A DNA stretch of 14,987 nt from CAYVQU01 sp964453155 (lineage in GTDB: Bacteria > Chloroflexota > Anaerolineae > Anaerolineales > UBA11858). A model generated the notes under the pieces. The model was not told the origin of the DNA and did no database searches. It worked only from the letters and a program-made list of their open reading frames with translations. The stretch spans positions 1 through 14,987 of the forward strand of contig CAYVQU010000132.1 of the NCBI GenBank assembly GCA_964453155.1. Direction: 5' to 3'. Numbering within the stretch: the first letter of the stretch is position 1; each line of letters opens with the position of its first letter. Made by a program: the position numbers and the translations under genes. Shown here piece after piece: positions 6,119-13,377 of this stretch.

Positions 6119-8336
6119 CCTCAATATCCACATCTGGGTCAATCAGAACTTCCCGATCGCGGCCCCCGCCCCGCCCCGAACTGACTACGCCCAGTTCTTC
6201 CAGCTCATCCATCAAACGGGCCGCCCGCGGATACCCGATCCGCAGTTGGCGTTGGAGCATGGAGGCGCTGGCTTTTTGGGTCCGGGCGATCAGGTTGATC
6301 GCTTTCTCAACCAGTTGATCGCGTTCGGCCAAGACGGCTTCTTGCTCGAGCATCTCATCCCAAGGGGGCATTTCTTCGGCATCAACTTCGTAAGATTTGC
6401 GCCAGAAATTGATGGCTTTCTCAACTTCTTGATCCGTCACCCATACCCCCTGGACACGGACGGGGCTGCCCGCTTCGGGTGGCAGGAAAAGCATATCCCC
6501 GCGGCCCAACAAATGTTCGGCCCCAGTCGTATCCAGAATCACCCGGGAATCTACCGAGGAAGCCACGGCAAATGACATCCGAGCGGGGAAATTGGCTTTG
6601 ATCAAACCGGTGACCACGTCGGTGCTGGGGCGTTGGGTGGCGACGACCAGATGGATGCCCACAGCCCGGGCCATCTGCGCCAGGCGGACGAGGTTGTGCT
6701 CAGTCGAATCGGGGGCCGACATCATCAGATCAGCCAATTCGTCGATCATGACCACAATCCGAGGCATGATCTCGCCATCCTTGCGGCGGCGCATCTTCTT
6801 ATTGTAGGTGTCGATATTCCGAGAGCGGGATTGTTCCAGGGCCATATAGCGGCGGTCCATTTCGGTGACCACCCAGCGCAGCACGCCCAAAATCCGCTCG
6901 ATATCGGTTTCGACCTTCCCATAGAGATGCGGCAAGCCGTTGAAGCGCACTAATTCGACCATCTTGGGGTCGATCATCACAATCCGCAAATCTTCGGGCG
7001 TATTGTTCATCGCCAGGCAAGTTGTAAACGCGGCGATACAAACACTTTTCCCAGAGCCAGTGGTTCCGGCTATCAGAAGATGGGGCATGGTGGCTAAATC
7101 GGCCACAACCGGGTTACCAGAAACATCCCGCCCGAGGGCTAATGCCAGGGGCGAGCCGACTTTATAGAATTTCTCAGTTTCCATCACCGGGCGCAAACGC
7201 ACAATGGCGGAACGCGAGTTGGGAACTTCGATGCCGACATACGGCCGTCCAGGCACCGGAGCCTGGACCCGTAAACGTTCCGCGGAGAGTGCTAAAGCCA
7301 AATCCCGCGCCAACCCTGATATCTGGGAAACCCGAACTTTTCGCTGGCGGGCGATCTCCTCCTCCGAGGCGCCGGGCTTCTCGATGAACCCGGGTTCCAC
7401 CTGGAACTGAGTCACGGTGGGGCCGACTTGAAAACCAATGACCTTGGCAGGTACCCCAAATTCCGCCAGGGTTTGCTCGATCAATCCTGCCCGTTGGTTA
7501 ATATGCCGTTCATCGGGGCGAGAACCTTTGCCAGTGATCAGGATGTCCACCGGAGGTAATTTATCCGAGCGCGGCGGAGCATCGGACGAAGTGTCATCCT
7601 GCTCTTCAATACGGAATTGTTTGCGAAATTCAGGCGCTACTCGGATCGGTTTTTTCTTGGTCGCATTTGTTGGCGGCGGAATCGGTTCATTACTCTGGGC
7701 CGGCGCCACACTAACGGCCGGCGCGGTCAGGTCACCGATGTCGGTTTGAGGCGCACCACCCAGTAGTTTTTGAGTCGTTTTCGACAACCAGGTTCCCAAG
7801 CCTAACCCGGTAATCAAAAAAATAATGAGTAATAAAAACAGAATAAAAATGGATATGAAAGGGGGGAGCACCGCGCCAATGATTTCAGCCAACCCCCAGC
7901 CAATCACGCCGCCATCCAATCCTGCTTCGGCATTTGCCAAAGAACCCCCGCCTAACAAAGTCAGCAAGGTAAGCGTAACAAAAACTGCCCCCTCTAAGGC
8001 AAACACCCGCTTCCAGCGCATTGGGGGCAAATTATCAACTCGCCGCCGCAACATAACCAGGCCCACCACCCCCCCAACAATGACAAAAAATAAGCTACCC
8101 CAACCAAACCAGCGCCGCAGCATGGTAATCCACCACTGGAGCACGGCCCCACCGGTTAAATCTGGCAAGACCAATGCCAGTAAAGTCATCACGGCCAGCG
8201 CCAGCAGCAATACCCCGCCAATATCCCAGGCGAAACGCTCAAACCGCATCCACACCGCGACGATTCGATCCGTCCAGGTGAGAGGAGTATTGGGGGTGGG
8301 GTCTTTTTTGGGTTGCGTTTTGCGACGTTGAGTCAT
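6108..8336 (-). CDS. ftsK: DNA translocase FtsK/SpoIIIE
   Basis: A 742-residue membrane-anchored DNA pump that moves chromosome ends out of the closing division septum. The N-terminal region has about four membrane segments (roughly 37-60, 80-97, 111-131, 160-182), followed by a short proline-rich linker. The motor domain carries Walker A GTTGSGKS (424-431), Walker B VVMIDELADL (528-537) and the ATQRPSTDVVTGLIKAN segment (566-582). Residues 672-732 form the winged-helix gamma domain (SASMLQRQLRIGYPRAARL) that reads polar KOPS-like sequences. The linker is short, as in SpoIIIE/SftA-size proteins rather than E. coli FtsK. The start overlaps the Nudix stop as ATGA without its own SD, suggesting translational coupling. 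Confidence 0.96.
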   Translation of the reverse strand: MTQRRKTQPKKDPTPNTPLTWTDRIVAVWMRFERFAWDIGGVLLLALAVMTLLALVLPDLTGGAVLQWWITMLRRWFGWGSLFFVIVGGVVGLVMLRRRVDNLPPMRWKRVFALEGAVFVTLTLLTLLGGGSLANAEAGLDGGVIGWGLAEIIGAVLPPFISIFILFLLLIIFLITGLGLGTWLSKTTQKLLGGAPQTDIGDLTAPAVSVAPAQSNEPIPPPTNATKKKPIRVAPEFRKQFRIEEQDDTSSDAPPRSDKLPPVDILITGKGSRPDERHINQRAGLIEQTLAEFGVPAKVIGFQVGPTVTQFQVEPGFIEKPGASEEEIARQRKVRVSQISGLARDLALALSAERLRVQAPVPGRPYVGIEVPNSRSAIVRLRPVMETEKFYKVGSPLALALGRDVSGNPVVADLATMPHLLIAGTTGSGKSVCIAAFTTCLAMNNTPEDLRIVMIDPKMVELVRFNGLPHLYGKVETDIERILGVLRWVVTEMDRRYMALEQSRSRNIDTYNKKMRRRKDGEIMPRIVVMIDELADLMMSAPDSTEHNLVRLAQMARAVGIHLVVATQRPSTDVVTGLIKANFPARMSFAVASSVDSRVILDTTGAEHLLGRGDMLFLPPEAGSPVRVQGVWVTDQEVEKAINFWRKSYEVDAEEMPPWDEMLEQEAVLAERDQLVEKAINLIARTQKASASMLQRQLRIGYPRAARLMDELEELGVVSSGRGGGRDREVLIDPDVDIEDIL

Positions 8337-8779
8337 TTTTTAGATAGTTTTTTCAACCATTCGCGGGCCGAAGGGGTGTGTTGCCAGCGGAAGAGGGGTT
8401 TCGAGATGGATTTCTTCGCATCCATAATGCGCTCTTTATGTTTGGGGATGGTGTTTTTGGGAATCTTGTTTAACTTGAAGTATTCCAGTTTATCCGATTC
8501 GGCAGTTTTCTTGAGTTTGCCGCCAATTACTTTACCCGTAAACACAAAAACGAGTTCATCCCGGTGGGGTTTGCCATACACCCCAACCAATCCGGTCGTT
8601 TTAATCTTTAGCCCAGTTTCTTCTTTGGTTTCACGGACGGCAGCTTCATCTGGCAATTCGCCACTTTCAACGCCACCGCCGGGTAGGTTCCAAATATCCA
8701 AATCACGCCGGTGACAGAGCAAAACCCGGCCTTTTTTATCAAAGAGCACAACGAAAGCACCGATGGTGAATTGAGTCAT
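8333..8779 (-). CDS. Nudix hydrolase
   Basis: A 148-residue Nudix-family pyrophosphohydrolase. The Nudix box is exact: G35-x5-E41-x7-R49-E50-T51-K52-E53-E54-T55-G56-L57, carrying the metal-binding glutamates. The LDIWNLPGGGVE lead-in is the usual first strand and loop. The lysine-rich C-terminal 50 residues have no family match I can name. Substrate (oxidised nucleotide, NDP-sugar or cofactor) cannot be assigned. AGGGGT lies four bases before the ATG at 8779. The stop codon overlaps the ftsK start (ATGA); this pairing probably reflects expression more than shared function. Confidence 0.92.
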   Translation of the reverse strand: MTQFTIGAFVVLFDKKGRVLLCHRRDLDIWNLPGGGVESGELPDEAAVRETKEETGLKIKTTGLVGVYGKPHRDELVFVFTGKVIGGKLKKTAESDKLEYFKLNKIPKNTIPKHKERIMDAKKSISKPLFRWQHTPSAREWLKKLSKK

Positions 8780-8805
8780 ATACCCCTAATTATAAACGGT
8801 TATGT

Positions 8806-9741
8806 CTAATTCTCCACTCGCGAGGCCACTAAAATGCCCCCCAAGATCAGAGCAGCCCCAACTAACATCAACCCGGTAGGAACTTCTTTCAGAAAGAAAT
8901 AGGCCAAAATTGCTGAACCAATCGGTTCTCCCAACAGGGTGATGGAAACATAGGCCGCCGAAAGATAGCGCAAAGCCCAGTTAAAGGTTGAATGGCCCAT
9001 CAGTTGGGGAACCAAAGCCAGCAGCACCATCCAGCCATAGAACTGAGACGAGTGTCCGAAGGGGGTCTCCCCAGCGCCCAGCATAAAGATGATCAACATC
9101 ACCGCCGCCATGCCATAAACCACGAACACATACGGGATCAACGACATTTTCTCCCGCAAGCGACGCCCAATCAGCAAGTATCCAGCTCCGGTGAAGGCGC
9201 CGATCAATGCCAGGATGTCACCAATAAAGGCCTCCCCCGCCACAAAGTCCGAAAACGGGGGACAAGTGATCTGATTCTCTGCAATCTGACAGGAATCGCT
9301 CAAACCTACGATGACGCCTCCGATGAGGGCCAGCCCCATCCCGATCAACACCGCGCGCGAAATCGGCTCCTTAATCGTAAAAGGAGCCAACAAAGCCACC
9401 CACAATGGCGAAGTACTCACAAAAACGACCGAACTGGCAACCGTAGTGTACTCTAGCGACGAAATCCAGGTGGCGAAATGAATGGCCAGAAAAAACCCCG
9501 AGAGCAGCGCCAGGATCAACTCGCGGCGCGTGAGCTGGCGTAATTCATCCCGGTGGCGGGCCAGAACAAGGGGCGCCAGGATCAAACTGGCCAGGGTTAA
9601 CCGCCAGGCAGCAATTACCAGCGAAGAGACGTTCTCGGCCTGAGCATAGCGGATGAAAATAGAGGCCGTCGAAACGGCCAAAATGCCAAACGGGATGGCG
9701 AGCAGCGGCGGGATGATAGGGCGGTCTGGGGTGGGATTCAT
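8806..9741 (-). CDS. EamA/DMT-family transporter
   Basis: A 311-residue drug/metabolite transporter superfamily protein with two EamA repeats (about 12-150 and 175-308) and about ten membrane helices. The second repeat ends in the usual GEPIGSAILAYFFLKE pattern, in which the Glu-Pro pair is conserved. Family members export amino acids, metabolites or drugs; the substrate is not visible. The start at 9741 has no clear SD. It lies 26 bases upstream of the Nudix gene and is separated from sodX by a 105-base spacer containing a long inverted repeat. Confidence 0.9.
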   Translation of the reverse strand: MNPTPDRPIIPPLLAIPFGILAVSTASIFIRYAQAENVSSLVIAAWRLTLASLILAPLVLARHRDELRQLTRRELILALLSGFFLAIHFATWISSLEYTTVASSVVFVSTSPLWVALLAPFTIKEPISRAVLIGMGLALIGGVIVGLSDSCQIAENQITCPPFSDFVAGEAFIGDILALIGAFTGAGYLLIGRRLREKMSLIPYVFVVYGMAAVMLIIFMLGAGETPFGHSSQFYGWMVLLALVPQLMGHSTFNWALRYLSAAYVSITLLGEPIGSAILAYFFLKEVPTGLMLVGAALILGGILVASRVEN

Positions 9742-9774
9742 TTTTTTCTATGCGGAAACCAGGAAGGCCGGAAA

Positions 9775-9844
9775 GTGGTTGAGGGTTGGATAGTTGGTTT
9801 GTTAGTTGGAGGGTTTGTTCGTGGGCACTAACCAACATCCAACC
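9775..9844. repeat. Degenerate 8-base repeat with inverted arm
   Basis: From 9785 the plus strand reads GTTGGATA, GTTGGTTT, GTTAGTTG, GAGGGTTT, GTTCGTGG, an 8-base period. It is followed by the inverse units TAACCAAC and ATCCAACC (9829-9844). The arm 9784-9799 pairs with 9830-9844 apart from one bulged base. It is located three bases after the sodX stop, so it could act as a transcript end for sodN-sodX, though no T-run follows. Confidence 0.6.
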
Positions 9845-9846
9845 AT

Positions 9847-10134
9847 TTATTTCTGGCGAAAATGCCAGATAACCTTGCCTCTGATATCTTCTAACGGGAT
9901 GGGGCCAAATTGGCGGCTGTCGACGCTGTCGGCATGGGTCCCCACCACATACACCAGATTATAGTCGATCCGGTCAATTTTTTTGATCATAGTGCCGTAG
10001 GCGGCTTGCTCGAATACAATGGTATCCCCCGGTTTCAAACGAAAAAAGAAGGGCCGCGTGCGGAGTAGCACGTAGTCACCTTCTCGATATTCCGGCCACA
10101 GACTGTGGCCGGTAACCTTGATAATTTTGAACAT
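9847..10134 (-). CDS. sodX: S26-type signal peptidase-like protease, probable Ni-SOD maturation protease
   Basis: A 95-residue protein of the signal peptidase I/S26 fold. The nucleophile motif is GHSLWP (9-14, serine 11) and the general-base lysine is probably K51 in MIKKI (49-53). The later box GTHADSVDSRQFGPIPLEDIRGKV (65-88) has the family's S-x-DSR-x-FGP pattern. It lacks an N-terminal membrane anchor, unlike LepB. Short soluble proteases like this are encoded beside sodN and remove the SodN leader so the new N-terminal histidine can bind nickel. Position immediately downstream of sodN supports that role. There is no good SD. A 33-base palindrome ends 13 bases before the start. Confidence 0.85.
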   Translation of the reverse strand: MFKIIKVTGHSLWPEYREGDYVLLRTRPFFFRLKPGDTIVFEQAAYGTMIKKIDRIDYNLVYVVGTHADSVDSRQFGPIPLEDIRGKVIWHFRQK

Positions 10135-10147
10135 GCCAGAATGAAAA

Positions 10148-10180
10148 AGACCTTCAAGGTTTTGAAAACCTTGAAGGTCT
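10148..10180. repeat. 33-base perfect palindrome, copy 2, possible attenuator
   Basis: Sixteen bases on each side (10148-10163 and 10165-10180) are exactly complementary around a single central base. On the minus strand the hairpin follows the sodN stop by 19 bases and is followed by TCTTTTTC, a terminator-like T-run. It could therefore cut transcription between sodN and sodX and keep the protease at a lower level than its substrate. Same family as 4324-4356, and again composed of 9-base steps (GACCTTCAA, GGTTTTGAA, AACCTTGAA). Confidence 0.8.
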
Positions 10181-10199
10181 GGTGATCTGTGTTTTCTGT

Positions 10200-10688
10200 T
10201 TAGAGATCGGGGTAAACCATCTCAAGCGCCGGAGCATAGGGGGCTGCGGCTTTCTTGGTGGCCACACCCTTGAGGGCCCAGAAAATCTCGGCGAATTCGT
10301 TGATGGCATCAACGAAGGCGACGCCATTGGCGCGGTCAGCAGTCTGACGGGCCTTGCCGCCCAATTTCATAATTTTGTGGAACAAGGCGGGAAGTTCAGG
10401 GTATTTCTCGATGTGGGCATCGTTGATGAAATCCCCGAAGATGACTCGGATTTCGTGCTTAGCGGTTTCGGCGTGCTCTTCTTTAACTGCGATGTAGCGG
10501 CCCATGCTGTTGTCGTAGGCCACGCCGTCGCCTTCCAGGGCAGCCATCAAGTCCATCATGCGGACGACGGTCAGCGCGTTGATTTGGGCGACGGTGGGGT
10601 CGTAAATGCCGCAGGGCACATCGCAGTGGGCTTTGGCAGTCTCAATATTGAGTTTTTTTTCGAGGGATTGGATTAATTTGTGGAACAT
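10200..10688 (-). CDS. sodN: Nickel superoxide dismutase
   Basis: A 162-residue Ni-dependent superoxide dismutase precursor, converting superoxide to oxygen and hydrogen peroxide. A 20-residue leader (MFHKLIQSLEKKLNIETAKA) precedes the nickel hook HCDVPCGIYD (21-30). After cleavage His21, Cys22 and Cys26 become His1, Cys2 and Cys6, the nickel ligands, and Tyr29 is the conserved active-site tyrosine. The helical core shows the family's KxEHAETAKHE, HIEKYPEL and EIFWALK segments. About 20 extra residues follow the usual C-terminus. A strong SD (AGGAGG) lies five bases before the ATG, and a near-consensus promoter is upstream. The downstream protease gene completes the maturation pair. Confidence 0.96.
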   Translation of the reverse strand: MFHKLIQSLEKKLNIETAKAHCDVPCGIYDPTVAQINALTVVRMMDLMAALEGDGVAYDNSMGRYIAVKEEHAETAKHEIRVIFGDFINDAHIEKYPELPALFHKIMKLGGKARQTADRANGVAFVDAINEFAEIFWALKGVATKKAAAPYAPALEMVYPDL

Positions 10689-10734
10689 GTTTCCTCCTGT
10701 AGGGTAGATGTTTATTGGTTTTTAAGTCAATTCG

Positions 10735-10763
10735 ATCATACTGAGAATGAATAATTTTGTCAA
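10735..10763 (-). promoter_or_regulatory. Sigma70-type promoter of sodN
   Basis: On the minus strand TTGACA (10758-10763) and TATGAT (10735-10740) are 17 bases apart: a perfect -35 and a five-of-six -10 with ideal spacing. Transcription would start near 10728, giving a leader of about 40 bases with the strong SD. A TGATA-N5-TATCA dyad (10767-10781) abuts the -35. Confidence 0.75.
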
Positions 10764-10780
10764 GATTGATAAAAAATATC

Positions 10781-10800
10781 AGAATAATCTTAATTATTCT
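10781..10800. promoter_or_regulatory. AT-rich dyad, candidate operator
   Basis: AGAATAAT-CTTA-ATTATTCT is a perfect 8-bp inverted repeat with a 4-base centre, lying between the divergent sodN and ferredoxin promoters and 17 bases upstream of the sodN -35. Its length and composition are in the range of Fur/PerR/Nur-family sites, but the match is loose and no such regulator is encoded here. Confidence 0.4.
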
Positions 10801-10828
10801 CTCACGATTTCCTAATCCCATCTTCAAG

Positions 10829-10856
10829 TTGAGCCCGAATTATTTTAGGATATAAT
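10829..10856 (+). promoter_or_regulatory. Probable promoter of the ferredoxin gene
   Basis: TTGAGC (10829-10834) and TATAAT (10851-10856) are separated by 16 bases. The -10 is perfect and the -35 matches four of six. The predicted leader is long, about 145 bases, and contains an inverted repeat. Confidence 0.5.
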
Positions 10857-10876
10857 CTATCTTAATATCTTATTCA

Positions 10877-10914
10877 GTTTTCGGAAGGATATTTAAAAAG
10901 CTCAATCCGAAAAC
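10877..10914 (+). repeat. Stem-loop in the ferredoxin mRNA leader
   Basis: GTTTTCGGA (10877-10885) and TCCGAAAAC (10906-10914) form a perfect 9-bp stem with a 20-base loop, about 15 bases after the predicted transcription start. No known riboswitch class is recognised. Confidence 0.45.
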
Positions 10915-11008
10915 GCTCAGGCGTGGCGGTATTTCTTGTCAATTTACTTGCAAGGACCAACTGTCACCAACTTATTTGTCTAAGTTTTGCTATTAAGGAG
11001 GACAAAAC

Positions 11009-11398
11009 ATGACTCATATTATTACCAGTTTATGTTTGCGGGATGGCGGTTGTATCGAGGTTTGTCCGGTAGATTGTATTGTCGCTGGGGTTGCCGAAGA
11101 TGGTTTTCCTCAAATGTACATTGACCCCGAGACTTGCATCGACTGCGGCGCCTGCATCCCCGAATGCCCTTTTGAGGCCATTTTCACCGAAGACGAAGTT
11201 CCCGATGCCTTTGAAGCCGCCGGTGGTGAATACATCAACCGAGTAGGTTTGACCGGCAGTTATGAGGGTGAAAACACCGATGGTGAACCGGTGGTTCTCG
11301 AGACGGTTCGTCAATTAGAAGCCGGAGAGGTTGTTGACCTGACCGAAGATGTCCAACTAAACTACGATTTCTTTGAGGATGGTCCAGGTTACGGGTGA
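11009..11398 (+). CDS. 7Fe-type ferredoxin with acidic C-terminal tail
   Basis: A 129-residue two-cluster ferredoxin, a soluble low-potential electron carrier. The second motif C43-x2-C46-x2-C49-x3-C53-P is canonical. The first, C9-x5-C15-x3-C19-P-x2-C23, has a shorter C9-C15 spacing than the x7 of Azotobacter FdI; by alignment C9, C15 and C53 would hold a [3Fe-4S] cluster and C19, C43, C46 and C49 a [4Fe-4S] cluster. Residues 60-129 form an acidic, glycine-rich extension with no motif I recognise. The start has AAGGAGG seven bases upstream. It is monocistronic, between a predicted promoter and a terminator, so it may serve many partners. Confidence 0.9.
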   Translation: MTHIITSLCLRDGGCIEVCPVDCIVAGVAEDGFPQMYIDPETCIDCGACIPECPFEAIFTEDEVPDAFEAAGGEYINRVGLTGSYEGENTDGEPVVLETVRQLEAGEVVDLTEDVQLNYDFFEDGPGYG

Positions 11399-11415
11399 TC
11401 GAATCCAACCAATAT

Positions 11416-11452
11416 CAAAAAAGAGGCAACCGGTGAGTTTGCCTCTTTTTTG
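11416..11452. terminator. Bidirectional intrinsic terminator
   Basis: CAAAAAAGAGGCAA (11416-11429) pairs perfectly with 11439-11452 around a 9-base loop. The stem ends in A6/T6, so each strand gives a hairpin running into a T-run. It lies between the convergent ferredoxin and MFS genes, two bases before the MFS stop codon, and should serve both. Confidence 0.88.
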
Positions 11453-11453
11453 G

Positions 11454-12860
11454 TTAATAACGGTGTTTGGTTTTCCGCGCCGCTCGAGAGATATTTGCCC
11501 GCATCACAATCCCGCGCAGGGAGGCTTGAGCCGCCAAAGCTCGCTGCGATGAGATTTCTTCTTGAACACCAAGGGCTTCGGTCTGCGTACGGCGGGGTTC
11601 CCGCAAGAATACCCCCCCCAAAATTACGGTAAACCCAACGAGACCGGCCGCGATCCAAAAGACACCCTGGGGGGACACTAATCCAGAAACAGCCGCGACC
11701 GCCAACGGCCCGAGCACGCCCCCCAAAGCCAGGGAAGATTCTTTGACGCCAATCACCCGGGAGCGATGCTCATCGGCCGTGATATCCAAATAAAATGAAC
11801 TGATTGCCGGGTTCATCAAGGCATTCCCCAATCCGGCCAGGGCAGCACCAATCATCATGACATAAAAATTGGAGATGACGGCCAGTCCACCGTAGAAGAG
11901 GACATTCGGGAGCAGCCCCAATATGATGATCGGCTTGCGGCCCCACTTGTCACTCAACTGGCCCAAGAACATCTGGCCAATGACCATCACCACCCCATAA
12001 ACGCCAACCACAATCCCAAACTGGACCGTGGTCCAATCAAGGGTGTCATAGAAATAAAAGACCATTTGGGGTTCGACAAAGGCAAAACCAAACGAGCCGA
12101 CAAAATCGATAAAAAGCAGGGCACCGATGAGATACAACGGACGCGGCAGTACGGCCCATAGGGATTGATTCTCGAGCTGTTTTTGGGGGGCAGCCCGGCG
12201 AGACCGCAATAGTTGCCGTTTGCGGACTTCGGGTGGCCGCGTTTCAGGAATCATGAAAAAGGCGGCCAACAAGGCCATAAAGGCCACCACTGCCGATAGC
12301 ATAAAGGGCGCCGAATAACCCCACCCATCGTAGAGAAAACCACCTAAGGCGGGGCCAAAGATCATCCCAACGGCATAACTGCCCATCACGATCCCAACCC
12401 ACCGGGCGCGGTCCTTTTCAAGAACGATGTCGGCGACCACCCCCATCGCGGCGGGGAACAGTCCGGCTGTCATAAAACCGGCCGCGCCTCGGATGGCAAT
12501 GATCACCCAAGTATCGGGCGCCAACAGGTAGCCGCAGTAGGCCAGAGTTACCGATGTGAGAGCAATTAAAATGATCGGACGGCGGCCGCGGCGGTCAGCA
12601 AAGCCACCCCAGAGGGGCGCGCCGATCAGTTGGGCCAGGGCGAAAGCCATCGTCATATAACCGAGTTCTTCAACCCCATCGCCAAATTCCCCCAGGCGCC
12701 GGGCAAACACCGGCATAATGATGCCATAACCGGTCATCATCAGAGCCACACTGCCCGATAAGAGGAGGATGATATTCCGAATCCGGCCCGGCTCCATCTG
12801 GTTGGACGAAACATGAAAAGCCGGGATGACCTCACCTAGAATGGGGTGCTGTTTGCTCAT
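11454..12860 (-). CDS. MFS transporter (DHA1-like efflux family)
   Basis: A 468-residue major facilitator with about 12 membrane helices. Motif A appears twice, as GGFADRRGRR (85-94) in the N half and GQLSDKWGRKP in the C half, as in drug:proton antiporters of the DHA1/TetA type. A basic cytoplasmic tail of about 40 residues follows the last helix. The start at 12860 is preferred over the in-frame start at 12884 because it forms an ATGA overlap with the SnoaL-like gene and has AGGGG seven bases before it. Substrate is unknown; drug resistance should not be assumed. Confidence 0.9.
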   Translation of the reverse strand: MSKQHPILGEVIPAFHVSSNQMEPGRIRNIILLLSGSVALMMTGYGIIMPVFARRLGEFGDGVEELGYMTMAFALAQLIGAPLWGGFADRRGRRPIILIALTSVTLAYCGYLLAPDTWVIIAIRGAAGFMTAGLFPAAMGVVADIVLEKDRARWVGIVMGSYAVGMIFGPALGGFLYDGWGYSAPFMLSAVVAFMALLAAFFMIPETRPPEVRKRQLLRSRRAAPQKQLENQSLWAVLPRPLYLIGALLFIDFVGSFGFAFVEPQMVFYFYDTLDWTTVQFGIVVGVYGVVMVIGQMFLGQLSDKWGRKPIIILGLLPNVLFYGGLAVISNFYVMMIGAALAGLGNALMNPAISSFYLDITADEHRSRVIGVKESSLALGGVLGPLAVAAVSGLVSPQGVFWIAAGLVGFTVILGGVFLREPRRTQTEALGVQEEISSQRALAAQASLRGIVMRANISRAARKTKHRY

Positions 12861-13303
12861 GCCGTGACCCCTAACTCGACCCAAAGCGTGGCCTGATCAA
12901 TGTAGATGGTTTCTTTTTGGATAAGATTGTCCTCAAGATCATAGACCGAAACCCCGCGAATTGAGATAACTTTTCCGGTTGGTTCTACGGCGGGATCAAA
13001 AATGGGCAGCCCCAAAACGTAGTCATGTTTGCCCGTGAATGTCCATTGCACGACGACGACACTCTCAGCCACAATGGTCCGCGCCACCTCATAATCCATC
13101 TCTGAAAAAGCCGCAAACCAGGGGGTCCAAAAGCTATTGGTTTGGGTCTGATTGAGGGGTTTTGAAGCGAAGGCGTCGCCGTGAACCCAGTCGAGGATAA
13201 AATCAGAGCTGCGCTGGGCGTGCATGGCAACCGTATCGCGGTTCTTGAGGGCAGTCAGATATTGGGTGATCAGTTCAAGGGTGGGATGGGGGGCGTCGGT
13301 CAT
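12857..13303 (-). CDS. SnoaL/NTF2-like domain protein
   Basis: A protein of about 148 residues with the cone-shaped SnoaL/NTF2-like fold. The N-terminal helix pair (LELITQYLTALKNRD), the FILDWVHG strand and the final strands VQWTFTGKHDYVLGL and GKVISIRGVSVYDLEDNLI are typical of SnoaL-like ester-cyclase relatives. The fold supports cyclases, isomerases and non-catalytic binders, so no reaction is assigned. Two ATGs occur in tandem (13306 and 13303); the second is five bases from the GGAGG core and is preferred. The stop overlaps the MFS start, suggesting the two are translated together. Confidence 0.75.
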   Translation of the reverse strand: MTDAPHPTLELITQYLTALKNRDTVAMHAQRSSDFILDWVHGDAFASKPLNQTQTNSFWTPWFAAFSEMDYEVARTIVAESVVVVQWTFTGKHDYVLGLPIFDPAVEPTGKVISIRGVSVYDLEDNLIQKETIYIDQATLWVELGVTA

Positions 13304-13334
13304 CATTTCCTCCGGAGATTACGGGCCTGCTTGA

Positions 13335-13340
13335 ATTATA
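13335..13340 (-). promoter_or_regulatory. Possible -10 for the SnoaL/MFS unit
   Basis: A perfect TATAAT on the minus strand lies about 30 bases upstream of the start codon. No good -35 is found at 16-18 bases (TTCCCC at 17), so this is a weak call. Confidence 0.3.
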
Positions 13341-13377
13341 TCCGCAAAGCAAATCTGGGGGAAATGGGGGAGATTAA

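Larger units (their letters stand above)
10689..11008. other. Divergent AT-rich control region between sodN and the ferredoxin gene
   Basis: These 320 bases hold no convincing gene. They contain a minus-strand promoter for sodN, a plus-strand promoter for the ferredoxin, a 20-base dyad between them, and a 9-bp stem in the ferredoxin leader. The run from about 10950 to 10990 shows nothing I can name. Confidence 0.6.

Noticed and set aside
8992..9456. Plus-strand open frame of 154 codons opposite the EamA transporter
   Set aside because: Antisense shadow with Gln/His-rich translation and no recognisable motif.
10182..10676. Plus-strand open frame of 164 codons opposite sodN
   Set aside because: sodN is certain on the other strand; the Gly/Val/His-rich translation mirrors its codons.
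10642..10827. 61-codon minus-strand frame upstream of sodN
   Set aside because: It overlaps the sodN start in another frame and covers the sodN promoter; the basic, Ile/Lys-rich product reflects AT-rich DNA.
10915..11000. Riboswitch in the ferredoxin leader
   Set aside because: Only one simple stem is visible and no conserved riboswitch core could be matched by eye.
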